The notes beneath the pieces are model-generated. The model was not told where the DNA came from, searched no databases, and saw nothing but the letters and a program-made list of their open reading frames with translations. A program made the translations under genes and the position numbers. Of a DNA stretch of 33,743 nt, positions 7,363 to 15,051 are shown one piece after another. The DNA comes from Candidatus Aminicenantota bacterium. Its GTDB lineage: Bacteria; Acidobacteriota; Aminicenantia; Aminicenantales; Saccharicenantaceae. Location of the stretch: positions 1 to 33,743 of the forward strand of contig VGJC01000008.1 in NCBI GenBank assembly GCA_016867635.1, in the 5' to 3' direction. Numbering within the stretch: the first letter of the stretch is position 1; each line of letters opens with the position of its first letter.

Positions 7363-9174
7363 ATGTTCAAAGAACATCCCAAAGGCCTGATCGTCGCCTT
7401 CTTCTCCAATATGGGCGAGCGGTTCGGCTTCTACACGATGATGGCCATCCTCGTGCTCTTCCTCCAGGCCAGATACGGCCTGTCCGCCGAGAGCGCGAGC
7501 GGATACTACAGCTCGTTCTATTTCGCCATCTACGCCCTGGCCCTGTTCGGGGGGCTGATCGCCGACGCCACCAGCAAGTACAAGCTGGTCATCGGGACGG
7601 GCATCGTCGTCATGCTGGCCGGGTACGTGATCATGGCCCTGCCGGGGATGCCCCTGGCCCTGACGCTCGTCGGCCTGTTCACGATCGCCTTCGGAAACGG
7701 GCTGTTCAAGGGCAACCTCCAGGCGGTCGTCGGGCAGATGTACGACAACCCCCAGTACGCCAAGGTCCGGGACACCGCCTACATGATCTTCTACATGGGC
7801 ATCAACGTCGGGGCCTTCTTCGCCCCCTACGCGGCCACGTCCATGCGGAACTGGTTCCTGCGGTCGCAGGGCTTCGAACACGACGGCAGCCTGCCGGCCA
7901 TCTGCCACGCCTTCCTCGGCGGTCGCCTGACGGACTCGTCGGCCATCGGCCATTTCGAGGGCCTGGCCGGGAGGGTCTCGGGCCAGGTCGTCTCGGGCGC
8001 GGAGCAGCTGACCGCTTTCGCCAATCATTATCTCGAGGCTTTCTCCAAGGGCTACAATTACGCTTTCGGCGTCGCCGGGGCGGCCATGATCGTCTCCCTC
8101 CTGGTCTTCGTGATCTTCAACAAGTACCTCCCCAACAAGACCAAGAAGAAGGCCGAGGGCGGGCTGCAGCCCGCGGCGGCCAAGGCCATGAAGGGCGCCA
8201 GCGGCATCATCATCGCCGGCCTCGTCACCGTGGCCACGGCCTTCCTGTTCAAGGCCCTGATGAACGACTTCGAAGTGGGGCTGGCCGTCGGCCTGTTCAT
8301 CGGCTTCGTGGCCATGATCGTCCGGGCCTCCACCAAGGAGGAGAAGCCGCGGGTCATGGCCCTCGTCATGGTCTTCGTCGTGGTCGTCTTCTTCTGGATG
8401 TCGTTCCACCAGAACGGCCTGACCCAGACCTTCTTCGCCCGGGACTACACGGTCAAGGAGGTCGACCCGCTCACGAACATCTTCTTCAACCTGAAGTCCA
8501 TCCTGCCCTTCATCGCCGCCGTGGCCGGGCTGATCATGTTCTTCACCCGCAAGAAGCCCGGCGAGAAGGCCCTCAGCTTGGCGGCCTTCCTGGGCTTCGG
8601 GGGTCTGACCTATTACATCGCCAAGGGCTACGTGACGCTCAATCCCATCGCCCCGGAGATCTTCCAGTCCTTCAATCCCTTGTTCATCGTCGTCCTGACC
8701 TTCCCGGTCATGGGCGTCTTCGCCTGGCTGAGAAAGAGGAACCAGGAGCCGTCCACGCCGCGCAAGATCGGCATCGGCATGATCATCGCTTCGGTCGGGT
8801 TCATCATCATGCTCGTCGGCTCCCTGAAGCTCGTCTCCCCGGGGGCTGTCGCGGCCCAGGGCCTGACCGAGTGGGGGAGGGTCTCCCCCTATTGGCTGAT
8901 CAGCAGCTACCTGACCTTGACCATCGCCGAGCTTTTCCTGAGCCCGATGGGGCTGTCGTTCGTCTCCAAGGTCTCGCCGGAGAGGTTCCAGGGCCTGATG
9001 CAGGGCGGCTGGCTGTTGGCCACGGCCACCGGCAACAAGCTCCTCTTCGTCGGCGGTTATCTCTGGGACCGGGTCGATCTCTCGATCGTCTGGGGCATCT
9101 TCGTCGCCTGCTGCCTGCTGTCGGCCGCGTTCATCTTCTCGATCATGAAGAAGCTGGAACGGGTGACTTCCTGA
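7363..9174 (+). CDS. POT-family (PTR2) proton-dependent oligopeptide transporter
   Basis: A 603-residue inner-membrane MFS transporter that takes up di- and tripeptides with protons. Evidence includes the N-terminal ERFGFYTMMAILVLFL helix, the GNGLFKGNLQ and DTAYMIFYMGINVGAFFAPY blocks of the PTR2 family, and an ELFLSPMGLSFVSKVSPERFQGLMQG C-terminal block. The length (canonical about 500) reflects a loop around residues 165-225 and extra membrane segments in the middle. The proton-coupling motif ExxERF reads N16-M-G-E19-R20-F21, so the first glutamate is asparagine. The start is fixed by GGAGG 7 nt upstream and a strong promoter. It stands alone, followed by a convergent UroD-like gene. Confidence 0.93.
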   Translation: MFKEHPKGLIVAFFSNMGERFGFYTMMAILVLFLQARYGLSAESASGYYSSFYFAIYALALFGGLIADATSKYKLVIGTGIVVMLAGYVIMALPGMPLALTLVGLFTIAFGNGLFKGNLQAVVGQMYDNPQYAKVRDTAYMIFYMGINVGAFFAPYAATSMRNWFLRSQGFEHDGSLPAICHAFLGGRLTDSSAIGHFEGLAGRVSGQVVSGAEQLTAFANHYLEAFSKGYNYAFGVAGAAMIVSLLVFVIFNKYLPNKTKKKAEGGLQPAAAKAMKGASGIIIAGLVTVATAFLFKALMNDFEVGLAVGLFIGFVAMIVRASTKEEKPRVMALVMVFVVVVFFWMSFHQNGLTQTFFARDYTVKEVDPLTNIFFNLKSILPFIAAVAGLIMFFTRKKPGEKALSLAAFLGFGGLTYYIAKGYVTLNPIAPEIFQSFNPLFIVVLTFPVMGVFAWLRKRNQEPSTPRKIGIGMIIASVGFIIMLVGSLKLVSPGAVAAQGLTEWGRVSPYWLISSYLTLTIAELFLSPMGLSFVSKVSPERFQGLMQGGWLLATATGNKLLFVGGYLWDRVDLSIVWGIFVACCLLSAAFIFSIMKKLERVTS

Positions 9175-9217
9175 AGGGAGCGCCCGGAGCGCGTGGCCGG
9201 GCCGCGGGGCCGCCCCG

Positions 9218-10294
9218 TCAGAGGATGGCTTTCTTCCTCTCGAGGTAGTACAGGTAGTTCTCGTAGGTGACGTCCGGCGGGACGCGGTGGTCGACGCACG
9301 GCAGGTAGCCGCCGCGCTCGACCAGGGGACGGAGTTTTTCGAGCTCCCGGTCGATGGCCTCTTTCCCGGCGATGAGGGCCATCTTGTCGACCCCGCCGAG
9401 CAGGAGCACGTCGTCCCCGTATTCCTCCCGCAGCCGCCAGGGGTCCGTGTGGAGGGCCTCGATGGGGAACATGACGTTGATGCCGCCCCGCAGCCACCCC
9501 GGCACGAGATCGTAGATCCGGCCGTCGCAGTCGAGGACATTGACGGCAACGCCCTTCTCCCGGAGCGCGTCCGTGATCCGCTTGTAGCGCGGGACCATGA
9601 GCTCCTCGAAGAGCCTCGGCGACACGAGCGGCCCGTGGTTGTAGCACATGTCCTCCCACCACCAGGCCACGTCGACCCCGCCCGCCGGGATGTGCCGGTC
9701 GATGAGCTCGAGGTCCATCCGGGTCAGGTGCTCCATCATCTCCTCGACCCAGCCGCGTTCGGTCATCAAGGCGATGGACAAGTTCTCGAGGCCCATCCAG
9801 TCGCGGAGCCACCCGTAGAGCGACCCGCAGTGGAAGAGGATGGGCATTCCCCCGGCGTGGGCCGCGGCGACCGCCCCGGCGACGTCGCCGACCCGGCCCG
9901 GCCGCCGCGGGTCGAGGCGCTCGTCCCTCAGCCGCTCCCAGTCGGCCCGCGTCTCGACGGCGAATTTGAGGTACCGGGGCATGGACGAGTCGTGATCGAG
10001 CATCTCGGCGAGGGCCCCGTCCTTGGTCCGGACGACGCGCCTCCCGTCCCGCTGCTCGACCGTCCTCTCCTCGAACCGCGGGAACAGCCCCTTGGCGACG
10101 GGCACCTCCGGGATGATGGACAGGCCTTCGAGCCCGAGGTGTCGCTCGACGTCCTCGTTCGTTCGGCACTCGGCGGGAAGGCCCTGCTCGTGCCAGACGG
10201 CGATCGTCTTGTCCCAGTAGCCGAACTCCATATCGGGGACCCGGCCGGGCTTCTCCCGGCGGAAGACCTTGTTGAAGCGCTCCCGTGTGGTCAT
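9218..10294 (-). CDS. uroporphyrinogen decarboxylase-like protein (first copy)
   Basis: A 358-residue protein with the TIM-barrel fold of the UroD/MtaA superfamily (opening TTRERFNKVFRREKPGRVPD). This superfamily contains heme-pathway UroD and cobamide- or corrinoid-dependent methyltransferases. It lacks the RQAGR signature of true HemE, so a role in heme synthesis is unlikely. Relative to methyltransferase members with an HxC zinc site, the matching stretch here reads VLDCDG around Cys256, with leucine where His is expected; another Cys-His pair occurs in PCVDHRVPPD near the C-terminus. ATG 10294 is chosen because a -10 box (10308-10303) lies 8 nt upstream; the frame is open much further, but that part overlaps the divergent mlaE gene. 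Substrate unknown. Confidence 0.85.
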   Translation of the reverse strand: MTTRERFNKVFRREKPGRVPDMEFGYWDKTIAVWHEQGLPAECRTNEDVERHLGLEGLSIIPEVPVAKGLFPRFEERTVEQRDGRRVVRTKDGALAEMLDHDSSMPRYLKFAVETRADWERLRDERLDPRRPGRVGDVAGAVAAAHAGGMPILFHCGSLYGWLRDWMGLENLSIALMTERGWVEEMMEHLTRMDLELIDRHIPAGGVDVAWWWEDMCYNHGPLVSPRLFEELMVPRYKRITDALREKGVAVNVLDCDGRIYDLVPGWLRGGINVMFPIEALHTDPWRLREEYGDDVLLLGGVDKMALIAGKEAIDRELEKLRPLVERGGYLPCVDHRVPPDVTYENYLYYLERKKAIL

Positions 10295-10302
10295 CGGCCG
10301 CC

Positions 10303-10311
10303 ATGATACCA
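10303..10311 (-). promoter_or_regulatory. extended -10 promoter of the first UroD-like gene
   Basis: On the minus strand TGG-TATCAT (10311-10303), 17 bp from TTTCAA (10331-10326), a weak -35 that is the complement of the -35 of the divergent mlaE promoter. Transcription would start near 10296, almost on ATG 10294. Confidence 0.5.
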
Positions 10312-10325
10312 CGCCCCGCCGTGCG

Positions 10326-10354
10326 TTGAAATGCGGGCGGGCCTGTAATAGAAT
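10326..10354 (+). promoter_or_regulatory. promoter of the MCE lipid-transport operon
   Basis: TTGAAA (10326-10331), 17-bp spacer, TAGAAT (10349-10354). The predicted start near 10361 lies after the ATG at 10358 and just before the in-frame ATG at 10364, which favours the latter as a near-leaderless start. Confidence 0.7.
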
Positions 10355-10363
10355 GAAATGACC

Positions 10364-11467
10364 ATGACCCCCGGCATGAACGGACCCGATCCCGCCGCCA
10401 AGGCCCCGGAGACCCTCCTCCTGCCGCGCAGGCTCCGGGCCCCGGAAGTGCCCGGGCTCTTCCGGGAGGTCCAGCGCCGGGCGGAGGAGGGCCCTCTGAC
10501 GCTCGATTTCCGGGAGGTCGAAGAGTTCGACAGCTCGGCGCTGGCCCTTGTCAACCTGGTCCGGCGCCTGTTCCCGGGCGTCGAGGCGGTCAACATGAAG
10601 GGGGCCCTGGCCCGGGCCGGGGAGAGCTTCATCGAGAGACCGCGGCCCGCCGAGCCCGGCCCGGCCGGCCGCGGGTGGGGCCTCGGCCGTTTTTTCGGGG
10701 GGGTCACCGACGCTTTCCTGCTCCGGGTCAAGGCCGTCGGCCGGTTCCTGGCCATGTTCGGCGACGAGATCTATCATCTGGGCGTCTATCTCCGGGAGCG
10801 CAAGGGCGTCTACCCCGGGGAGACGTGGAACCAGCTGTACTTCATGGGCTACCGGTCGTTCCCCATCGTCTGCCTCCTGATCTTCCTGGTCGGGGTGACC
10901 ATCTCCATCACCTCGGTCGAGCAGCTCAGCCTCTTCGGGGCCGACGTCTACATCGCCGACCTCGTCGGCCTGGCCATGCTCAAGGAGCTCGTGCCGCTGA
11001 TGACCGGCATCATCCTCGCCGGCAAGGTCGGGGCGGCCATCACCGCCGAGCTCTCCAGCATGGTCGTCCTCGAGGAGGTCGACGCCCTGAGGACCATGGG
11101 CGTGGTCCCCGAGAAATACCTCATGGTCCCCCGCCTGCTGGCCATCACCATGGCCGTGCCGCTGCTGGTGGCCATGGCCGACATCGTCGGCATCTTCGGA
11201 GGCGTTCTCGTCGCCCGTCTGACCTTCGGGATGGCCCCCTCGGCCTTCCTCGACCAGATGATGAACAGCGTTGGCTGGTCGGACTTCGCCTGGGGCCTGA
11301 TCAAGACCGTCGTCTTCGGCTGGGCCGTCGTCGTCGGCAGCGGCTACAAGGGATTGACCGTCGGGCGCAGCGCCGAGGAGGTCGGGCGGGCGACCACGGA
11401 ATCAGTGGTCCTGTCGATCACCCTGATCGTCCTGATCGACTGTGTGTTCGCCTTCATCCTGTATTGA
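10364..11467 (+). CDS. mlaE: MlaE-type MCE transporter permease with an N-terminal STAS-like domain
   Basis: The permease of an MCE/Mla ABC system that moves phospholipids between inner and outer membranes. Usual MlaE is about 260 residues; this one is 367 because of an extra N-terminal part. Residues about 16-90 look like a STAS domain (LTLDFREVEEFDSSALALVNLV), the domain that in E. coli is the separate MlaB subunit. The permease follows from about residue 113, with the conserved GIILAGKVGAAITAELSSMVVLEEVDALRTMG stretch that couples to the ATPase. The ATG at 10358 is an alternative start two codons earlier, but the -10 box argues against it. It heads a four-gene operon; the mlaF ATG is 4 nt beyond its stop. 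Confidence 0.92.
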   Translation: MTPGMNGPDPAAKAPETLLLPRRLRAPEVPGLFREVQRRAEEGPLTLDFREVEEFDSSALALVNLVRRLFPGVEAVNMKGALARAGESFIERPRPAEPGPAGRGWGLGRFFGGVTDAFLLRVKAVGRFLAMFGDEIYHLGVYLRERKGVYPGETWNQLYFMGYRSFPIVCLLIFLVGVTISITSVEQLSLFGADVYIADLVGLAMLKELVPLMTGIILAGKVGAAITAELSSMVVLEEVDALRTMGVVPEKYLMVPRLLAITMAVPLLVAMADIVGIFGGVLVARLTFGMAPSAFLDQMMNSVGWSDFAWGLIKTVVFGWAVVVGSGYKGLTVGRSAEEVGRATTESVVLSITLIVLIDCVFAFILY

Positions 11468-11471
11468 GACC

Positions 11472-12221
11472 ATGGATATCATCGAAACGCGGGAGCTGGC
11501 CGTCGGATACGGGGACGTCCGGGTCCTCGACGAGCTGGACCTGGCCATCCCCGCGGGCCGGATCTCCGTCGTCCTGGGCGTCAGCGGCTCCGGCAAGTCG
11601 ACCCTGCTCAAGACCCTGGCCGGGCTCATGCCGCCGCTCGGCGGGGAGGTCCGCTTCGCGGGAGCCCCGGTCGATTACTACTCCGAGGCCTCCCTGCGGA
11701 CCCTGTACGGGAAGGTCGGCGTCCTCTATCAGGGGGGGGCCCTGCTCAACAGCCTGACGCTGGCCGAGAACGTCGCCCTGCCCGTCCGCATGCAGTTTCC
11801 CGAGATGCCCCTGGGGGTCGTCGAGGACATGGTCCACTCGGCCCTGGCCCAGGTCGGCCTGGCCTCGAGCGCCGGCAAGCACCCCGCCGAGCTGTCCGGG
11901 GGCATGAAGAAGCGGGGGGCCCTGGCCCGGGCCCTGATCCTCGACCCGGAGGTCGTCTTCTGTGACGAGCCGTCGTCCGGCCTCGACCCCATCACCTCGG
12001 CGAGCCTCGACGACCTCCTTCTGAGCGTCAAAGAGACCTTCGGGATGACGCTCGTCGTCGTCACCCACGAGCTGCGCTCGATCGAGAGGGTCGCCGACCG
12101 GGTCTTCGTCCTCAACGACGGGAGGCTGCACTTCTGCGGGGAATCCGCGGACCTCGTCGCCTCGGAGGACGGGTTCATCAAGACATTCTTTCTCAGGAAG
12201 GACGGCCATGATGACACATGA
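11472..12221 (+). CDS. mlaF: MlaF-type ABC transporter ATPase
   Basis: The cytosolic ATPase of the MCE transporter, 249 residues. All ABC motifs are intact: Walker A GVSGSGKST at 36-44, Q-loop YQGG near 86-89, signature LSGGMKKRG at 141-149, Walker B VVFCDEP at 161-167, D-loop SGLDP, and H-loop His199 (VVVTHEL). The GGALLNSLTLAENVALP segment after the Q-loop is typical of MlaF. The ATG at 11472 is used; an upstream in-frame alternative would lie inside mlaE. Its last 14 bases overlap the start of mlaD, indicating translational coupling. Confidence 0.95.
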   Translation: MDIIETRELAVGYGDVRVLDELDLAIPAGRISVVLGVSGSGKSTLLKTLAGLMPPLGGEVRFAGAPVDYYSEASLRTLYGKVGVLYQGGALLNSLTLAENVALPVRMQFPEMPLGVVEDMVHSALAQVGLASSAGKHPAELSGGMKKRGALARALILDPEVVFCDEPSSGLDPITSASLDDLLLSVKETFGMTLVVVTHELRSIERVADRVFVLNDGRLHFCGESADLVASEDGFIKTFFLRKDGHDDT

Positions 12222-13155
12222 ACAGAAGGTCCGGCTGGGAGTGTTCCTGGTCCTGGCGACGATCGTCTTCCTCGCCGCCGCCGGGTTCTTCATCGTTCCC
12301 ATGCTCCGCGAGGCGGGCGACCTCTACACCATCGATTTCTATGACACGTCGGTCCACGGTTTGGTGATCGGGTCCCCGGCCAAGTACCGGGGCGTCGAGA
12401 TCGGCAAGGTCGTCCGCGTCGAGGTCAGCCCCGAGAACTTCGACTCTGTCCGGGTGACGATCAAGGTCCAGAAGGGCATGCCCATCAAGACCGACATGAC
12501 GGCCGTGCTGGCCTACGTCGGGCTCACCGGGCAGAAGTACGTCGAGATCAGCGGGGGGACCCCGGAGGCCGAGAGTCTCCGGCCCCACGCCGAGATCCCC
12601 ATGGGCCGGGGCCTCGGCGAGAAGGCCGAGGACATCGTCACCAATCTCGAGGTGGCGGCCAAGCGCATCAACGAGCTCCTGGCCCCCGAGAACCTCGAGA
12701 ATATCCGGAATATGCTGGCGAACGCCGAGAAGGGCTCCGCGTCCCTGGCTTCGGTCCTTGAGGCGCGGCGGGAGTCCCTCAGCAACGCCCTGGCGTCCTT
12801 CGAGAGAACGTCGGTCGAGATGGCCCGGGTGGCCGAAACGCTGGGGCCGGTCTCGGAGGACCTCGGGCACCTCGTCCGGAACTTCGACTCCGGGACCCAG
12901 GCCGCTCTCGGCAACATCTCCCAGCGTTTTTCGAGCGAGGAGCTGGGGGCGGTCATCCAGGACGTCGGGTCGTTCCTCGACACGGCCTCGGTCAGCCTGA
13001 AGAAGGTCGAGAGCGTCCTGCTCGGGCAACAGGCCGAGCTCAACCGGACCTTCTCGGCCCTGAGCATCGCCGTGGAGAACCTGGCCCTCTTCTCCCGGGA
13101 GATCTCCGAGGACCCCTCGGCCCTTCTCCGGACGCGAAAGGACAAGAAAAAATGA
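12208..13155 (+). CDS. mlaD: MlaD-type MCE-domain protein
   Basis: The periplasmic substrate-channel subunit of the MCE transporter, 315 residues. One membrane anchor at about residues 10-32 is followed by the MCE domain at 38-118, with the typical GLVIGSPAKYRGVEIGKV and GLTGQKYVEI segments, then about 190 residues of mostly helical sequence that could form a coiled-coil or tubular extension. It is longer than E. coli MlaD (about 180), closer to MCE proteins with helical tails that bridge part of the periplasm (inference). Two adjacent ATGs (12208, 12211) are possible starts. The stop overlaps the next start as ATGA. Confidence 0.93.
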   Translation: MMTHEQKVRLGVFLVLATIVFLAAAGFFIVPMLREAGDLYTIDFYDTSVHGLVIGSPAKYRGVEIGKVVRVEVSPENFDSVRVTIKVQKGMPIKTDMTAVLAYVGLTGQKYVEISGGTPEAESLRPHAEIPMGRGLGEKAEDIVTNLEVAAKRINELLAPENLENIRNMLANAEKGSASLASVLEARRESLSNALASFERTSVEMARVAETLGPVSEDLGHLVRNFDSGTQAALGNISQRFSSEELGAVIQDVGSFLDTASVSLKKVESVLLGQQAELNRTFSALSIAVENLALFSREISEDPSALLRTRKDKKK

Positions 13156-13763
13156 GGAAAACCTCCCTGGTGACCCTGACCCTCCTTCTCCTGGCCGGCT
13201 GCATGACGGCCCCGTCGAAGAGGTATTTCCAGATCGCCATGGCCCCCGGCCCGGAGGAGCTCATGCATCCCTGGATCGGCAAGGTCCTTTATGTGGAGCC
13301 GGTCCGGATCGACCCTCTCTACGACGATTTCCGCATCCTCTACAGGGTCTCCCCCTTCGAGCTGAAGTACTATTCCTACGATTTCTGGGCCAAGAAGCCG
13401 GACGCCCTCGTCCGCGAGGCCGTGGGACAGTACCTCGACAAGAGGCAGGGCTTCAACCGCATCGTCCTCGACGTCCTGCAGGCCGACCCGGAGATCGTCC
13501 TGCGCGCATCCATCCGGTTGATCGAGGAGGTCGACGCCGCGCAGGCCTGGTTCGGCCGGCTGGCCATGGACCTGGAGTTCCTCGAGTTCAAGTCGGGCCG
13601 CGGGCTGGCCCGGCACGCGTTCGACCGGCGGCTGCCCATGACGGAAAAGAAGGTCCGCTACCTGCCGGCCGTGATCTCGGCCATCCTCAAGGATGAGCTC
13701 GACAAGGCCGTGGCCGCTCTGGCCGAGTCCTTGAAAGGGAAGGGCGGCTCTCCTTCGCCGTAA
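13152..13763 (+). CDS. PqiC-like ABC-transport auxiliary lipoprotein
   Basis: A 203-residue lipoprotein with a short signal peptide and lipobox LAGC at residues 14-17; Met18 after the lipidated Cys17 is compatible with outer-membrane sorting. The body fits the ABC_trans_aux family (PqiC/YmbA), seen in the RYFQIA opening, the strand-rich VLYVEPVRIDPLYDDFRILYRVSPFELKYY stretch and a C-terminal helix. PqiC-type proteins work with MCE proteins at the outer membrane, so it is the likely outer-membrane end of this operon's transport path; no MlaA or MlaC gene is present in the window. Start and stop overlap mlaD by 4 nt. Assignment rests on pattern and context. Confidence 0.82.
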   Translation: MRKTSLVTLTLLLLAGCMTAPSKRYFQIAMAPGPEELMHPWIGKVLYVEPVRIDPLYDDFRILYRVSPFELKYYSYDFWAKKPDALVREAVGQYLDKRQGFNRIVLDVLQADPEIVLRASIRLIEEVDAAQAWFGRLAMDLEFLEFKSGRGLARHAFDRRLPMTEKKVRYLPAVISAILKDELDKAVAALAESLKGKGGSPSP

Positions 13764-13778
13764 GAACCGCTCCGCGCT

Positions 13779-15044
13779 CTAGCCGCGGCCGTTGTGCTCG
13801 TCCAGGGCGGCGAACATAGCCGCGATGTTCGCCGTCGGGACGTCGGCCTGGACGTTATGGATGGCGTTGAAGACGAACCCGCTGTCCCGTCCGAGGATCT
13901 CGCACCGCCGCAGGACCTCTCCCCGGACGTCCTCGGGCGTCCCGAAGGCCAGCGTCCTTTGGGTATCGACGCCTCCCCCCCAGAAGACGAGGTCCCGGCC
14001 GAAGTCCGCTTTGAGGCCCGCGGGGTCCATGCCGGCGGCCGACGTCTGTACGGGATTGAGGATGTCGAAACCGGACTCGATGAACGACGGGATGAGCGGC
14101 CGGACGGCCCCGCAGGAGTGCTTGAAGGTCTTCCAGGGCGTATGGCGGTGGATCCAGTCGTTGATGCGCCGGTAATAGGGCATGTAGAGCTCGCGGAAGG
14201 CGGCGGCCGAACAGAACGTCGACGTTTGGGTGCCGAAGTCCGTGCCGCAGAGGAAGACGGCCTGGACCCGGTCGCCGACCCGGGCGTGGATCTTTTCGAG
14301 GTTGCGCAAGGCGATCTCGGTCTGGCCCTCGAAAACGGCGTGGATGTAGGGCCTGCGGGTCAAGGTCGAAACGTACCACTCCTCGATGTCGCGGATGCCC
14401 TTCGGACGCTCGAGGCCCGGCCCGGGTACGAGGGCGATGTCGCCGAGCCCGGTCCCGCCGAAGCCGGCGATGACCCCCCGGCCGGTCGCCGCGGCCCGGC
14501 GGCTCTCGCGGTCGAAATGATCGAGGGCGGCCTCGGTGACGGGGCCGAACTCCTCGAGGTTGTCGGCCGGGTCGAGCCTCGCTTCGTCGAGGGGCTCCTG
14601 GCGGATGATGGCATCGAAGAAGTGGCCGCGGCGCGGCATCCGGCCCGAGGGGGGCGCGGCGAGATTGCCTCGGGGGTGGATGAGGGTGTCGCCGTTCCCG
14701 TCCCGGGTCGTCCGGAAATGCCGCGAGACCAGGACCTCGGTCCCGTCGTCCATCCGCCAGGGCGTCCAGTCCTCGTTCGGGAAGCCGAACAGGGTCTCGG
14801 GGCCGTAGACGCCCTCGACATCGATGCCCAGGGCCTCCTGGAGGTCCTCGTCGATCCATCCGAGCATCTGGAACGGCTCGTGGACCTTGACCGGGCGACG
14901 CTCGAGGCCGTAGTGCTCGCGGAGTCGGATGACACACTTGACGTGCATGCCGGTGACCCCCGTGCCGTTGAAGTCCACGGGGACGCGGTCGGGCTGGCGA
15001 TGGTCGAGCGCGGCGGCCAGACGTTCGCGGCCGGTCATCGGCAT
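13779..15044 (-). CDS. uroporphyrinogen decarboxylase-like protein (second copy)
   Basis: A 421-residue UroD/MtaA-superfamily protein, distinct from the copy at 9218-10294. It opens with TGRERLAAALDHRQPDRVPVDF, and contains a His309-x-Cys311-Gly motif (KHSCGAV) that matches the zinc site of corrinoid-type methyltransferases, and ends with FNAIHNVQADVPTANIAAMF, common in MtaA-like members. Relatives are annotated only broadly, and neither a corrinoid protein nor a MtaB-type partner is present nearby. It is 7 bp behind the pirin gene and probably co-transcribed with it. It converges on the MCE operon with a 15-bp gap and no clear terminator. Starts at 15044 or 15038 are both possible. Confidence 0.87.
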   Translation of the reverse strand: MPMTGRERLAAALDHRQPDRVPVDFNGTGVTGMHVKCVIRLREHYGLERRPVKVHEPFQMLGWIDEDLQEALGIDVEGVYGPETLFGFPNEDWTPWRMDDGTEVLVSRHFRTTRDGNGDTLIHPRGNLAAPPSGRMPRRGHFFDAIIRQEPLDEARLDPADNLEEFGPVTEAALDHFDRESRRAAATGRGVIAGFGGTGLGDIALVPGPGLERPKGIRDIEEWYVSTLTRRPYIHAVFEGQTEIALRNLEKIHARVGDRVQAVFLCGTDFGTQTSTFCSAAAFRELYMPYYRRINDWIHRHTPWKTFKHSCGAVRPLIPSFIESGFDILNPVQTSAAGMDPAGLKADFGRDLVFWGGGVDTQRTLAFGTPEDVRGEVLRRCEILGRDSGFVFNAIHNVQADVPTANIAAMFAALDEHNGRG

Positions 15045-15051
15045 GGCGGGC

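Noticed and set aside
9205-9217. CGGGGC-C-GCCCCG hairpin as a terminator between the POT and UroD-like genes
   Set aside because: The stem is only 5 bp with a 3-nt loop and no T-tract on either strand; in such GC-rich DNA this is expected by chance.
7234-9549. A 771-codon minus-strand frame opposite the POT transporter
   Set aside because: Low-complexity antisense composition, and it overlaps both the folded element and the UroD-like gene.
9218-10294. The UroD-like gene as heme-pathway HemE
   Set aside because: The RQAGR signature is absent and no heme genes are adjacent; the same holds for the copy at 13779-15044.
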